Assembly (NCBI GenBank): GCA_942486035.1 | Contig: CALNXK010000033.1 | Span: forward strand, 3,067,001-3,131,000 | Reading direction: 5' to 3' | DNA from: Porites lobata | Lineage: Eukaryota; Cnidaria; Anthozoa; Scleractinia; Poritidae | DNA: 64,000 nucleotides | In this document: in pieces, positions 54,001 through 63,730 of the stretch | How the letters are laid out: each line of letters starts with the position of its first letter | Position numbering within the stretch: the stretch's first letter is position 1 | The notes under the pieces: model-generated | Told to the model about the DNA's origin: nothing | Seen by the model: the letters and a program-made list of their open reading frames with translations, nothing else | The model's database searches: none | Made by a program: the position numbers and the translations under genes

Positions 54001-57000
54001 CTTTCCTTTTGGAATGAAAAAAAAAAAGGCTGTGGATAGGAACGCAGTTGTTAGTAGTCGAAAGTGTTGTTTGCTTGTTTGTTTTAGATTGTTTTGGAGT
54101 GACTGGGAAACTTCAGGAATACATTCAGTAGACAAAGACACAGGCGGAGATATGATGACTGTAGCCAAGGGCCTTGATCGGCCAACCGCGTTTGTAATAT
54201 TTAAAGCCACTCCTCCAGGTTTGTAATTCTTGAATTAGTTCGATCTTCACCCTGCGAACAGAGCCTCTTTCTGTCTTCTTGAGTAAGGAGAAGAAAAGGA
54301 AGCTCTTTATAAATCGTGTCAATCCTCTGAAGTCGCGGAAGCCCGAACTTCTACACTAAGCAGTCTTGTTTTCTCTCGTCAAACTGGTTTTTTCGAGTGG
54401 CTATTTTAATATTTAACGCATAACATTGCATCTGTTTCACAAAACCGATTAATATAAAATTGAACAATTTTTATTGTAAGGCTGGGAAACTCGGCATGGG
54501 ATTTTTGGGGGTTAATTTTTGGGTTAGGTTTTTTTTGGGGGGGGGTGGGGTAGGGTTGTTTTTGGCCTGATTCGATCATCCCCGTCACTTGAAATCCGCA
54601 GTACCTCTCTGAGCGTTCGAGTGGCTTTAGTGAAATAACTTTTTGTTTCCATACCAGTTGGTCCCAGTAGAAACTGCCCTGATCCAGGTAACCCAGCAAA
54701 AGGTGACAGGAACCCGCCTCCGACAGACGGCAGCAGTGATTACCCACAAGGCAGTATGATACGCTACACGTGTTATCCTCACTATAATCTACACGGACCC
54801 GTCACCCGCACGTGTTTGGCTGACGGTAGCTGGAGCGCAAAAGCACCGGAATGTCTTAGTGAGTACATTGAGCTTAGCCTTAAAAAACAGCCGTGATTTC
54901 GCCACGCCACCGATGGTTTCTCCGCGAAATGACGTCTGAAATTCCATTTTGATGACGCGTCAGTATCCAGATCTGGGTAGTGCTTCTGATTGGTTGAAAA
55001 TTGGCCTCATTCAACCAGAAGCATTACCCAGATCTGGAAGGTGACCCGTCATCATTATGGAACTTCTGCGCTTGTTTCTCAGACGTCATTTCGCGGGTAA
55101 ATAAATGGGGTCGCAGCGAAATGTTAGCTATTTTCTCAGGCTACATTCGGCGAGGATCATTCGCAATGAGACACTGCCTTTCCCCAGGGTGCAGTTATTT
55201 TCTACCTCAACAGATTTCTCTGGGAACCTATCAAGTCACAACGATTAACAGACTGCTCTTCATCTCAGTTTTCTACCGTAAATTTGAAGTAAAGAGTTTT
55301 TACCAGCTTTTCTGAACCTTCCCTAGCTACCATATCATCAGGAAAATCGCGGGTAGTTTTGCTGTTTCTTTGAGATACACTATTAGGACATTCACAAGTT
55401 TACACTTCGAAATCGACGCTACGGAGAGAACTAAGCTAGCCGACCTTAGCATGCACGAGGGTTATTGTATTTCTAAGGCTGAATTAACGAAGCATCATTT
55501 TGGAAGATCAAGTCTCCGTCTTAAACGCTTTTACAAAAAAGTAAGGTAAAATTTTGCGCTACAGTAAAAACCCGCCAGTAAGAACCTGCATTTTTCCAAG
55601 TTAGCATATAAATGGTAATTAGCACAAATTTAGACTGAACAATTTCTGATACATAGTAGCAAAGAGTGTTTAGTGGTATTCAGCTTATCATACCAAATTG
55701 ATACTAATGTGAAAATGACTATAAGAAGGAGAACTGAAGCACTGTCCACATGAATTTTTAAGTCCTCCTTCAGAATATAACATACATGTATTGTAGTGTC
55801 TTATTATTTTATTTGCCCAAGTGTAAGGAATGTTTTATAGATATTAGAAAATAAGAACCTGTTTCAAATTTTAGGCTAAACAGGCTCTTGTATAGAGGGG
55901 CATAACTAGCAAATTTTAGCCCAACAGGTTCTTTAAAGAAACCAGGTTCTTACTCGTGTGTGTTTACTGCATTTTTCGTTTCTCTTCAGGCCCTCCGAGA
56001 TTCCGCCAGACTCCAACCAACGTAACTGTCAAAGAAACAAGCTCTGCCGTACTTGAGTGTTCTGCTTCGAACCCTAATACAAATATTACGTGGTATAAAG
56101 ACGGAAACGTTGTAAAAGAGGATGGTATTGCCATTACGAGAACCGGGTTAATAGTTGTGAGTGTTCATCGTTCAAACCAAGGTTGGTATGTCTGTAACGC
56201 AACGAACAGGGCAGGCAGCAAGGAGGTGCGCGCATACCTCAAAGTGACGAGACCGCTCGATGCAGGTTAGTGATAGATGATAAATTTATCATTTACAATT
56301 TGAAAAACGCTGCGGCTTAGAAATTGGTTTCTCCATTCTGTCGTCTAAGAAAGAACGGTAGAGTCCACGTTAGCGTTTACTTTGTTAAAAAAAATGTTTA
56401 CAACGTAGCTCCAGTAAAATCGGATTATTTCATATCATTGCCAAAAATTTATAATAAAGTCTTGAAGTCTTGATATCTGTAATTCTTTTCGATTGTTAAA
56501 ACCAAAAACTTTAAGACGAAAAGTTCGTCATAGCTCAGTGCGCCTGTATACCTTAATCTGCATACATTTTGACAAAAAAATTAGTTGAGAAAATTCAAAT
56601 ATCAAAGCATTTAACTCTTATTACTTCTCATGACCTTTTCTTTTGAATATGTCTTTAAATTGTAAGAAGAAAATTGATGTTGGTCTTTCTTGGGACTTGA
56701 AGAGTTAACGCCGGAAAATTCATCATGGCGGATGCGTGTGGGCGTATCTTACGGAGGGGCACAATGGGGATACCCAATACCGTAAGAAAAATTGGTAAAT
56801 ACCAAAATACCGTGTCAAAAATCGACAAAATACCGATACCGCATGTATGATCGGTTACGCTTACTTAAAGTTGCATCCATCAAGCGTTATGACCCCGCGA
56901 ACATCTTGAGCAACCTCAGTCATAGTGAGAAAACACGAGAAGACCTCGATTGACCGGTACAAAGATCGAGAAGCACGGTCATTGTAAACTACAACAATTA

Positions 57001-60000
57001 CATTGTAGATTAACTGCCAAAAATTGCGTAAATCATGTATGATGCTCACTGTGTTTTGTGTTGCATATTGTATTGACCTGCATTGGACATGAAAGAGCAA
57101 ATGAACGGTACCGCAGTACCGCCGCGAAGGATCTTCTTTTACCAAATAGCGTCAGCCAAAAGGATGAAAACCGAATACCGCAGGGCTAGATGATACCGCA
57201 ATACCGTTCACAAAAATTATACCGAAATACCGCATGAAAAAACTTAATACCGCAATACCGCAAACCCCAATTTCCCCCTCCTTCCGACTCTTGCAAGTAT
57301 TTTCTAAAACTTCAGCAGTTCTCAAAAGTCGGACATTGTTTTGCCTTGATACCTTTCGCCCCGTACATGTAATAATGTAAATCCAAGACAGACTTGGATT
57401 CTGGATTCCACGCTTGAATCCAGATTCCAGGAACTGGATTCAGGATATTCCAATCTTAAACCAGATTCCGAATTCCTTGAGCTGAGTTCCGTAGTTCCAA
57501 CCTAGGATTCGAGATTTCACAGGCAAAATTTTTAGGACTCAGGAATCCCGTTACTTTGCATGATGGGATAAACTCAGCGTTGTCATAAAGGAGAAATGCT
57601 CCTTGAAAAAAATATATTTATCGTAAAATTTCTAAATCCTTGGCGAAGCTTTCCGGTTTTAAACGTTATCGATACTTTTTTGGCGATTGTAATTCTAGTC
57701 TCACCTTGCTTTAACCCTGATTTCCCCCCGCAGACTGCGGCCGTCGCACCCTGACCACTCGTGGCAGGATTGTTGGCGGTAAGAAGGTGGAAGCAGGGTC
57801 TTTCCCATGGCAAGCCAGCCTGTGGAACACAAAGTCGAAAACACATTTCTGTGGTGGATCCCTTGTTGCTTCGAGATGGGTAGTTACCGCTGCCCATTGT
57901 GTAGCTGGAGCAGGTTTGTGATTTTGTTTACAAGGTTAACTGGGCATCGTCTGGGGGCTGTTTAGACTTTCTGTAAGTCCTTCATTTTTTTCCTGGTTAG
58001 TTATATAGCTATATAGACTTATACATAGACTTCGTCGCTGGCTCGGTCGCTGCGCGACCTCATGCATTGACACTCGCTTTTAAGAACTTATGAGAGGTCG
58101 ACTTGTAAAACGTCTAGGGGCTGTTTGGGTTGAGGTATGCCGCCGAAGCCCTCAAAACCTGACCTTGTTTAAGAAAAAAATTACTCATTTCGCTTTTCTG
58201 TTTAAGACAAGAGACCTTAGTTTATAACCCTGATTTGTTTCGTTTTGCAAACAAAATTAGCTAATTTTTCCAATTAAATATCATGAACTACACTTTTTAG
58301 AAAAAAGAAATTGTTGTTGCCGCAAATGTGGACCGCTCATCCGCAGTCCTTTTAAAGGCTTCCTGTCCGAAGACGCCAAATAGCGAAATTGTGTAACCTG
58401 TTTAACACTCAAGAATCTGAAAGCCATACCCTGTTCTGCAGCACATCCATCTAGGCCAAATAAGAAAGTAACCCCCCTCCCCAGCCAAGCGTTCGTAGTG
58501 CCCTTTTGTTTCCATATTGGCTCTTCCAGAATTTGCTTGGCCCATGTTCACCAAAAAAAAAAAAAATTAAAATTGAAAATCAGTAGTGTTCATTTTATCT
58601 ATATCATTCGCATAACGGTTCCTCTTAATGTGTCAATTATGTATTGATATTGTTAGGTTCTTTAGGAATGTAACGGTTAAGATCCTCGGACGAGGCTGCA
58701 TTAACTTTTTAAAACAGCGTCGAAAAGGGTGATATGGACAAAGGTGCAATGTCTAGCACCGGTGTTTGAGCGCAGCAAAGTTTGTGCTGGTGCCCACTTA
58801 TTTCTTCTTATTACATTGTATCTAACTAAATCTTGCTTACATAAAACAGGGGCACCCAACGACAATTTTAGGAAAGTATCTGTTCGGAAGACGATTTGAG
58901 ATCTAGATTTTTCGGAACATTTGCTGTAAATGTCTTGCTTGCCTGCCTCTGTTAAGATTTTCGAACATCTGAAAAATGGTATAATTGCCCATTTTTAACG
59001 GATTTTTGCCCTAAAAAGGTCACCTAGAATTTTCGGGAGCCTTTTTTCTGGCTGAAATTTTCGAAAAGGTAAGTTTTGATCCCTATGATTTTCGGCTCAC
59101 TAGACTTTCAGCTAGGAAATCCGAACTGATGAAAAATTTTTTAGGGGATAAAAAATATGCCTATATCTACCGTTTAAATACTAAATATTCTCGTGGGGTG
59201 CCCCTGATAAAACTAGATAGTTACGTTTATAAGAGTCGATAGGAACAGGTATGAAATTTTAAATCCTAGTGTTAGATTATTTAACAATTAATGAATGAGG
59301 CTGAGTATCTTATGTAGAATTATGGAGATCGAGGAGTGTGTTATCCGTCGAGGCCGTAGGCCGAGGCAGATAACACCCTCCGAGATCTCCATAATTCTTT
59401 ATAAGATACGAGACCCGAATTCAATAATTGATTTATTATTTATTCAAAATAATGCCTGGTTTAAAAACATTGCTAAACATACTTACCTCCATCGATGTTA
59501 AGTTCATCAGTTCGATAGTACACGTTTAGGGTTGTTCAGCTCCGCAAATATTCTCCAAAGAGCAGATGTCGCCCTTCGAGTTGTCTTGCAGCAGGTCTGA
59601 AAACCAGCTTCTGAGCCATTTACCGTGTTCAAATAAAGTTGATTGAAGTGAATTGAATTTCTGTGGCACCCATGCGCTTGCCTGTTCCAGGCTCCGAGAT
59701 ATTCGGGTCTGCTGAATTGAGAAAGCGCAAACACGAAAATAAAACGGGAGGAAACTGGGAAGAGAAGGGGCGGCTCTCCCTTCCTTTTTCCCGCCTCTTT
59801 TTCCCGCTCCGCCAACTTTTCGCGCACCTTTTTCTTTCGCGTCTTCCCCACTATCTGAGAGCCTGGAACAGGCTACCCATGCGCTAATCCGCAGTTGATT
59901 GTTGTGTTAAGTTTTGGTCGCTTAGCACTGGACCTTGCTCATACTGTGTTCAACATTTGTACATTCTCCATAATACATCTTGTTTGCCTCCCCCCCCCCC

Positions 60001-61785
60001 ACCCCTACAAAAAAAATTCCATGACTTTTGCTGGTATTACAGTCGCCCCAAGAGAAGAGAAAGACAATGCCTGTGGTGTATTATGGGAGACGAGCAAATG
60101 GTGAATATAGAGCGTATTCACATGATGTCTGTTGCTGTCCCGAAACAAAAAAAAAGGCCATGTTGGTGTTGCAAACCAATCCTGTCGGAGTTGAACCTTT
60201 TTTCTTTTGTTCAATAAATTTGCATAGCCACTGACCACGTGACTGAAAAGGCTCTATTGTTATGTAGATCCGGACGATGTCCAGGTTCGTCTCGGAAAGA
60301 TCTTCACCGACAGAGCAGAGCCCAGCAGGGAACAACTTATTTCCGCGAACAGCATCCTGATTCATCCTCACTACGATCATCACCGTAGCGACTATGATCG
60401 TGATATAGCACTAATACGCCTGAAGACCGCGGTTATTTATACCGATTATGTAAGACCCATCTGCCTACCCTTGCGAGGAAATGACGCTGATAGATATCTT
60501 CTGCGACCCGGAATGACTGGTGTCATTACAGGTGATCAGATTGTAACGATCTTGGTTGGCGAACAACTCTTCTATCAGCTGCTTTCTTTCTTTTCTTAAG
60601 CAAAGAAATACACTTGAGGCTGGAGAGTGTATTCGGAGAGAATGGAGAGTAGTCGTTACGTCACGTTGCCATGGCAACAAAATTTCTGGTTCTCAACAAA
60701 CCGTGGTCCTGCAAATATGGCAGAAAAAACGAAAAAATTGACACGCATGACTTCCTGTGCATGATTACACTCAGGAACAAAACGGTAGCCCATACTTTTC
60801 TTCCATCGTTCAACAATGCAAATGCCCGTCTCTGTCAAGAAAGATTGTAGACATCCAGAAATTTTGCTATTATGGTAACGTGACGTCACAATTACCCTCT
60901 TAACTAATATTTAATAATATATTTATTAAACTATGTACATATTCTAAAGCGCTAATAAAAGCTGACAAACACACTAACACAACTAAATAAAATGAAAATA
61001 AAACACCACAATCACAGTACACGAGTTGTCTCACTGGGCAAATGCCAAACGAAATATAAAAGTTTTCAGAGCCTACTCAGCCTGCATAAAAGGCGCTCAA
61101 TGAGCCAAGCGAGGCAAAACAAAGCATTTTACGCGAAGTGTCGTGCGTCGCGAAAAATGCCGCTTTCTCCTCGCGTGGCTCATGAAGCCCTTGTTGTGCA
61201 GGCTAGCTAATTAGATGCAAACAGAGGTTTCATTTACAGTTCTTTTCTACAGTATTTCGGGACGTTAATTTTTAGCCGCCAGATTTCCCGTGTGCTATCG
61301 GCGTCAATGTTTCGTATTGCGTCGTTTAAGAAGTCTCAAATGACACTTGCTCAATATTCCTAGTGAACAAGTTGAACCGACGTTTTACAAATGACCCCTT
61401 TGTGTGTTACCGTTTTACAGGTTGGGGTGACAAGAAACAAAGACTACCGAAGCTTGCTAAGGTCCTTAAGAGAATGCGTCAAGCCGACGTACCAGTCGTA
61501 AACCAAACCAAATGTAAAAAGGCCAACAAAAAGTACGTCGTCACAGACAACATGTTTTGCGCCGGTTACTTCAACGGAACACATGGTGACGCATGTCAGG
61601 GAGACTCGGGTGGACCGCTGGCCATTGAGAATAGCCTTTCACTGGATGTAGCTAACGAAAGATGGGTGCTCGCAGGCGTCATTTCGTGGGGACGAGGCTG
61701 CGGAGGAATGGGCACATACGGCGTCTATACACGGGTTTCGATGTTTGTTCGATGGATTAATAATCAGATAAACAAGGACGATTGA
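39006..61785 (+). CDS. large secreted mosaic protease: FN3, propeller-like repeats, EGF, lustrin, YWTD, CCP, Ig, trypsin
   Basis: Exons: 39006-39063, 41300-41386, 41983-42157, 42502-42742, 44441-44696, 45592-45837, 46861-47227, 47721-47947, 48503-48709, 49190-49312, 49875-50021, 50465-50702, 51555-51737, 52229-52418, 53103-53176, 54088-54218, 54658-54858, 55990-56265, 57734-57913, 60268-60531, 61421-61785 (stop TGA). They sum to 4,236 nt, an open frame of 1,411 residues with every phase consistent. Order: signal peptide, acidic and basic propeptide (ARVRRQ could be a furin-like site), FN3-like domain about 85-187, repeat region 188-600, EGF 621-662, lustrin-type Cys module 663-711, six YWTD-type blades 712-983, CCP 984-1050, Ig 1051-1142, trypsin 1143-1411. 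The catalytic triad and an Asp predicting trypsin-like specificity are intact. There is no transmembrane segment, so the protein is secreted or matrix-bound. I do not recognise this exact architecture. It was probably built by exon shuffling, since most module borders are phase 1. Confidence 0.88.
41574..41671. repeat. inverted repeat in protease intron 2
   Basis: GACCTCTTTAGCTTGTATGTT pairs with AACATACAAGCTAAAAAGGT across a loop of about 55 bp. Confidence 0.7.
41697..41768. mobile_element. 72-bp near-perfect palindrome with 9-bp target duplication
   Basis: CAACCTCGTCCCCAGGGCGC, TTTTCCC... pairs with ...GGGAAAA, GCGCCCTGGGGACGAGGTTG. Flanked by GAGTGGGAG at 41688-41696 and 41769-41777. An unusually short intact element. 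Confidence 0.88.
41983..42742 (+). CDS. FN3-like domain of the large protease (exons 3-4)
   Basis: Two exons encode GLTVRQECDGILLEWKS, then FKHFNIYRST, and NTNWYYAVTMVNGEGQEE. The leading L.V...GI.L.W and trailing YYAVT.VN.EGQEE spacing is that of a fibronectin type III fold. Upstream, ISSHTVARVRRQ is a basic patch that could be a propeptide cleavage site. Confidence 0.65.
42830..42975 (+). repeat. purine/pyrimidine-rich interspersed repeat, copy 2
   Basis: Opposite orientation to 28425-28545; shares GATCGCACGTG and GAGAGACGAC ends and an AGCGAAAGGGAGAG / CCTCTTTTTCCCTTCCC interior. It lies in the intron after exon 4 of the large protease gene. Confidence 0.6.
44441..48709 (+). CDS. N-terminal propeller-like repeat region of the large protease (exons 5-9)
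   Basis: Five exons carry repeats built on a shared motif: AAYNPSRNQYLVTWDF, VAYNEQIDEYMIAFQF, IFLDSRRNEFFFACTV, AVYSPSNNYHFLLWQE, LLYNSFLRKAFVTWQE, each followed by a strand such as LYALRVDTGGNIV or LHMLVITKR. This looks like a beta-propeller of YNP..N.YLV.W blades, a form I associate mainly with bacterial secreted proteins rather than with animal NHL, WD or YWTD propellers. Exon 8 is taken to end at 47947 (CAAG before GTCAGA); the frame stays open to a stop at 48070-48072, so this donor is the least certain join. The end of exon 9 adds a Cys-rich piece (CTPPCAPRQTCAVQDKCVP). Confidence 0.7.
46045..46435 (+). repeat. tandem array of the dispersed 106-110-bp unit, about four copies
   Basis: The marker GATGAAATCCTATGGTGTGA recurs at intervals of 110, 106 and 110 bp (46091, 46201, 46307, 46417). 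It lies in the intron between exons 6 and 7 of the large protease gene. Confidence 0.9.
46510..46686. mobile_element. hAT-like MITE, copy C (short)
   Basis: GCTGCGCGCAAACGGACGC at the left, GCGTTCATTTGCATGG at the right, with CAACTCCCAACATTG inside; internally deleted relative to copies A and B. Confidence 0.7.
48965..49070 (+). repeat. degenerate GATACG/GTACGGTGC simple repeat
   Basis: Successive units such as GATACGATACAG, GTACAGGTGCAGTACGGTGC and TACGCTACGGTGCGATACG in the intron before the EGF exon. Confidence 0.7.
49190..50021 (+). CDS. EGF-like and lustrin-type cysteine modules (exons 10-11)
   Basis: Exon 10 (123 nt) encodes a six-cysteine EGF: LCSVNNGGCSHRCTS then CSCPGQMQLKEDGKNC, the type that often precedes YWTD propellers in LDL-receptor-like proteins. 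Exon 11 (147 nt) encodes DYFCGRGALSNVCPSNTYCH and FAKCC, resembling the lustrin cysteine-rich repeat, a module found in mollusc shell and invertebrate extracellular proteins. Both exons are phase 1 at each end. Confidence 0.75.
50465..54218 (+). CDS. YWTD (LDL-receptor class B) propeller (exons 12-16)
   Basis: Blade motifs: KKAIWQLFMDTKLS, RVYWSDVDEGSINRI, FIYWTEVSNN with IMRASLDG, MYWTDWGTTPKI, LFWADAGMDKIE and LFWSDWETSGIHSV, giving six YWTD-type blades, the usual number. The KWPNGLVID and LDRPTAFVI loops also match the family. In LDLR-type proteins this propeller binds ligands or works in release; here its partner is unknown. Exon 14 ends exactly at a hAT-like MITE insertion. Confidence 0.88.
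52424..52919. mobile_element. hAT-like MITE, copy B, inserted at a splice donor with 8-bp duplication
   Basis: Ends GCTGCGTGCAAATGG and CCGTTTGCACGG are flanked by a perfect direct repeat GACGTAAG at 52416-52423 and 52920-52927. The left copy spans the exon 14/intron boundary (GAC then GTAAG). The interior contains two nested copies of the CAACTCCCAACATTGTTGCG palindrome, suggesting internal duplication. Confidence 0.9.
54658..56265 (+). CDS. CCP and Ig exons of the large protease (exons 17-18)
   Basis: Exon 17 encodes a sushi module (NCPDPGNPA, IRYTCYPHYN, TRTCLADGSWS, APECL), and exon 18 an Ig-like domain (AVLECSASN, ITWYKDGNVV, GWYVCNATNRAG). Both are phase 1 at each end and correspond one to one with 31140-30943 and 30209-29934 on the other strand. 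Confidence 0.9.
54875..55143. mobile_element. second copy of the TAGCCTGAGAAAA MITE, in an intron of the large protease gene
   Basis: Same arms as the 12.4 kb copy: left end TAGCCTTAAAAAACAGC, right end GCTATTTTCTCAGGCTA, internal GCGAAATGACGTCTGA, and the CCAGATCTGG core, here present twice (one in each arm). It starts 17 bp after exon 17 of the large protease gene. Confidence 0.75.
55562..55969. mobile_element. MITE ending 20 bp before the Ig exon
   Basis: CAGTAAAAACCCGCCAGTAA then GAACCTG at the left matches the complement of CAGGTTCTTACTCGTGTGTG then TTTACTG at the right. Repeats of AAGAACCTG occur inside both ends. Confidence 0.65.
56540..56710 (+). mobile_element. CTTTAAGCCCC MITE, degraded copy
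   Basis: Shares AATATCAAAGCATTTAACTC, AAGAAGAAAATTGATGTTGG and TTGGGACTTGAAGAGTTAA with the 13.4 kb copy. It lies in the intron after the Ig exon. Confidence 0.65.
56765..57265 (+). repeat. two clusters of ATACCG(CA) short repeats flanking 320 bp
   Basis: ATACCG, often ATACCGCA, recurs many times at 56769-56845 and 57165-57262, in the same orientation, with a largely unrelated segment between. Confidence 0.7.
57385..57500 (+). repeat. GGATTC/CCAGATTCC simple repeat
   Basis: Irregular iteration of TGGATTC, GATTCCAGG and CCAGATTCCG upstream of the first trypsin exon. Confidence 0.7.
57734..61785 (+). CDS. trypsin domain of the large protease (exons 19-21)
   Basis: DCGRRTLTTRGR precedes the new N-terminus IVGGKKVEAGSFPWQ. 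The catalytic His is in TAAHC, Asp in YDRDIALIRL and Ser in DACQGDSGGP; the Asp six residues before Ser predicts cleavage after Lys/Arg, and glycines in SWGRGCGGMG leave the pocket open. The unpaired-looking Cys in DCGRR probably bonds to the catalytic domain, keeping the heavy chain attached after activation. The domain is complete and unbroken, unlike its paralogue. Confidence 0.93.
59268..59440. mobile_element. inverted-repeat MITE in the protease intron 19
   Basis: GTATCTTATGTAGAATTATG, GAGATCGAGGAGTGTGTTAT pairs with ATAACACCCTCCGAGATCTC, CATAATTCTTTATAAGATAC around a GCCGTAGGCC loop; outer AACAATTAATGAAT / ATTCAATAATTG also pair. Confidence 0.8.
59679..59874. mobile_element. Mutator-like MITE with 11-bp target duplication
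   Basis: TGCCTGTTCCAGGCTC at the left pairs with GAGCCTGGAACAGGC at the right. ACCCATGCGCT is repeated at 59668-59678 and 59875-59885. The interior is purine-rich then pyrimidine-rich. Confidence 0.88.
60656..60890. mobile_element. MITE with GTCACGTTGCCATGGCAACA ends
   Basis: ACGTCACGTTGCCATGGCAA, CAAAATTTCTGG at the left pairs imperfectly with CCAGAAATTTTG, CTATTATGGTAACGTGACGT at the right. It lies between exons 20 and 21. Confidence 0.75.
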
Positions 61786-61916
61786 AATTGTGGTATTCAT
61801 TCTGGTCAGTTTGTAGACCATAAAGAATTTAACCCGGTGCCGACACAATAGTTGCATAGTGTGTGCTGTAAAGTAGTTTATTTTCTAGTAAACCTCAGTA
61901 AGGATAATATTCAGTG

Positions 61917-61922
61917 AAATAA
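61917..61922 (+). terminator. polyadenylation signal of the large protease gene
   Basis: AATAAA 132 bp after the stop codon, the first canonical signal downstream. Confidence 0.6.
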
Positions 61923-62038
61923 AGACTAAAAGCATTGGCAGTTGAATTTCCGATCATGTTATTGTTATTGTTGTAGGTAGTTAGTTGCCAAGTGCTTTAC
62001 CATTGGTTCGAATGAATGTATCATACTCACATACTAAC

Positions 62039-62411
62039 CCCGGGGGGTGGACTCCCACATGAAACAGACGGGGATGCTCGTCGGAATTTTGAATTTAACC
62101 CCTAAAGGAGACCATCTGGGCGTGGCTCAAGCTTTTTGTGACCCCTATATAAGGAGACCAATCTGGGCGTGGCTAAAGCAAATTTTGACCCCTAAAAGAG
62201 ACCGCTTAAAAACACACAAATACGACATGCAATGAGTTTTAAGGACATAAAGACATAACAAACAAAGTTAAAAAGAAAATTGACTTCTGTTTCTCTTCGT
62301 GTAATTCTGTGTTTCTTCGCGGAACCCTAAACGAGACCTTGGCGCCTTCAAATATTGGCGCTTTGCCCGGAACACGCTAAGCGAGACCAAAATCCAAAAT
62401 TTACACCCCTA

Positions 62412-62445
<34 letters not shown>

Positions 62446-62464
62446 GGGAGTCCCCCCCCCCCGG
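62039..62464. mobile_element. MITE with 8-bp target duplication downstream of the large protease
   Basis: CGGGGGGTGGACTCCCACAT, GAAACAGACGGGGATGCTCG at the left pairs with CGAGCATCCCCGTCTGTTTC, ATATGGGAGTCCCCCC at the right. ATACTAAC is repeated at 62031-62038 and 62465-62472. Repeated AAGGAGACC/GAGACC units lie inside. Confidence 0.88.
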
Positions 62465-63730
62465 ATACTAACACTTGAGGGATCACATACCCAGAGTCTT
62501 TTTTTGTGGGGTGGTGTTGGTGGGGGTGAAAGTGGGTTTTCCGCTTGCGTTATGAATGGACTGAGCTGTGACAGAAATGGCGATGGTTTCCCTGCTCAGA
62601 TTCTAAATTGCGGGTCTTATTATTTGGGCTGAAATTGTTCATGGTTGTCCAGATTTCAGATCCACGATCACGCTTGTGAATAGCCAGCTGATTAGCCTCC
62701 GCCCAGATGGGGTTCTTAACCCTGTTATCTTTGATTTGAATTATTTGTTTCAGTCATTTACTCGGCCGCACTAGCATTAGTGCTATAATGTCGAGGGTAA
62801 ATAAAGGAATTATTTATTTATTATTATTATTATTATTATCATTATTATCAAGAAATACGGGAGTTTGTGTAAAACATTTTACAGATAAGCACGTTACATA
62901 AATATAATGTAAGCGTCTCACACCCCCTCACAAAAACTTCCCCATAGTTACGTTGGAAGTGAGTAGCCTGTGGTATAACCTTAAAACGTTGCTATGGTTT
63001 ACTTCCAGAAAAAAAAAACGTTGACGCGTAATAAGTCTCATTATCAACATGTTAAACTTACCATGGAGTTGGAAGAAAGCCAGGGTGACGTCAAATTAAA
63101 TCTCCGTGTCTACCGCTACTGTTATGTCGCTAGCATCAGTTGTTCCAACACAGGTTCAATGAACGAGAAAGGAAAAGAGATGAAATTGCGCAATAAACCA
63201 ATTGCAATCTTCTTCCCAGGGTCTTTGCTCTTTGCATCTTTCTTCGGTGAAACAATGTAGTGAATGGAAGGTTGAGAACAACATTGAAGTGCGAGGTCGT
63301 GGGATTAACTTTCCTGGATTGAAATTCCGTGACCAGACTAATCTGGTTCATAGATTGACGTTACTTTGTCTGTGTAGAAGTGTTTACAAGATTGGAACTA
63401 AAAGCAATGTAAAAGAAACTCCTTGCTTATTGAAAACGCTCTGAAGTCAACGTTTTCCCTTATTCACGATAACCGCCCTCTTTGCACGCCCCCGACGATT
63501 GATGGGATAAAACACGGCGATGTCATATGGTCAGTTTTAGAGGGCAAACAACTGATAAAAACAGCCAAAACAATTGTTTATCCTGGACCACAGGAAATGG
63601 TGAACTTTTAATCTTTAAGAGGATTAGGGCAAATTGTGAATAGAAGTGATCAGTGACTGTTTTGGATGCAGTAACGACTGTAGAGCCATAATGAGGCAAA
63701 ACATGACGAAACATTTTCTGTACATTTTGC
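62465..63730. other. intergenic stretch without a recognised gene
   Basis: Contains an (ATT)n run at about 62816-62850 and several short overlapping open frames near 63000-63610 that show no motif I recognise and no clear splice signals. It may hold untranslated sequence of a neighbouring gene. Confidence 0.4.

Noticed and set aside
63000..63610. Chain of short plus-strand open frames as a small gene
   Set aside because: Frames do not join through convincing splice sites and no motif was recognised.
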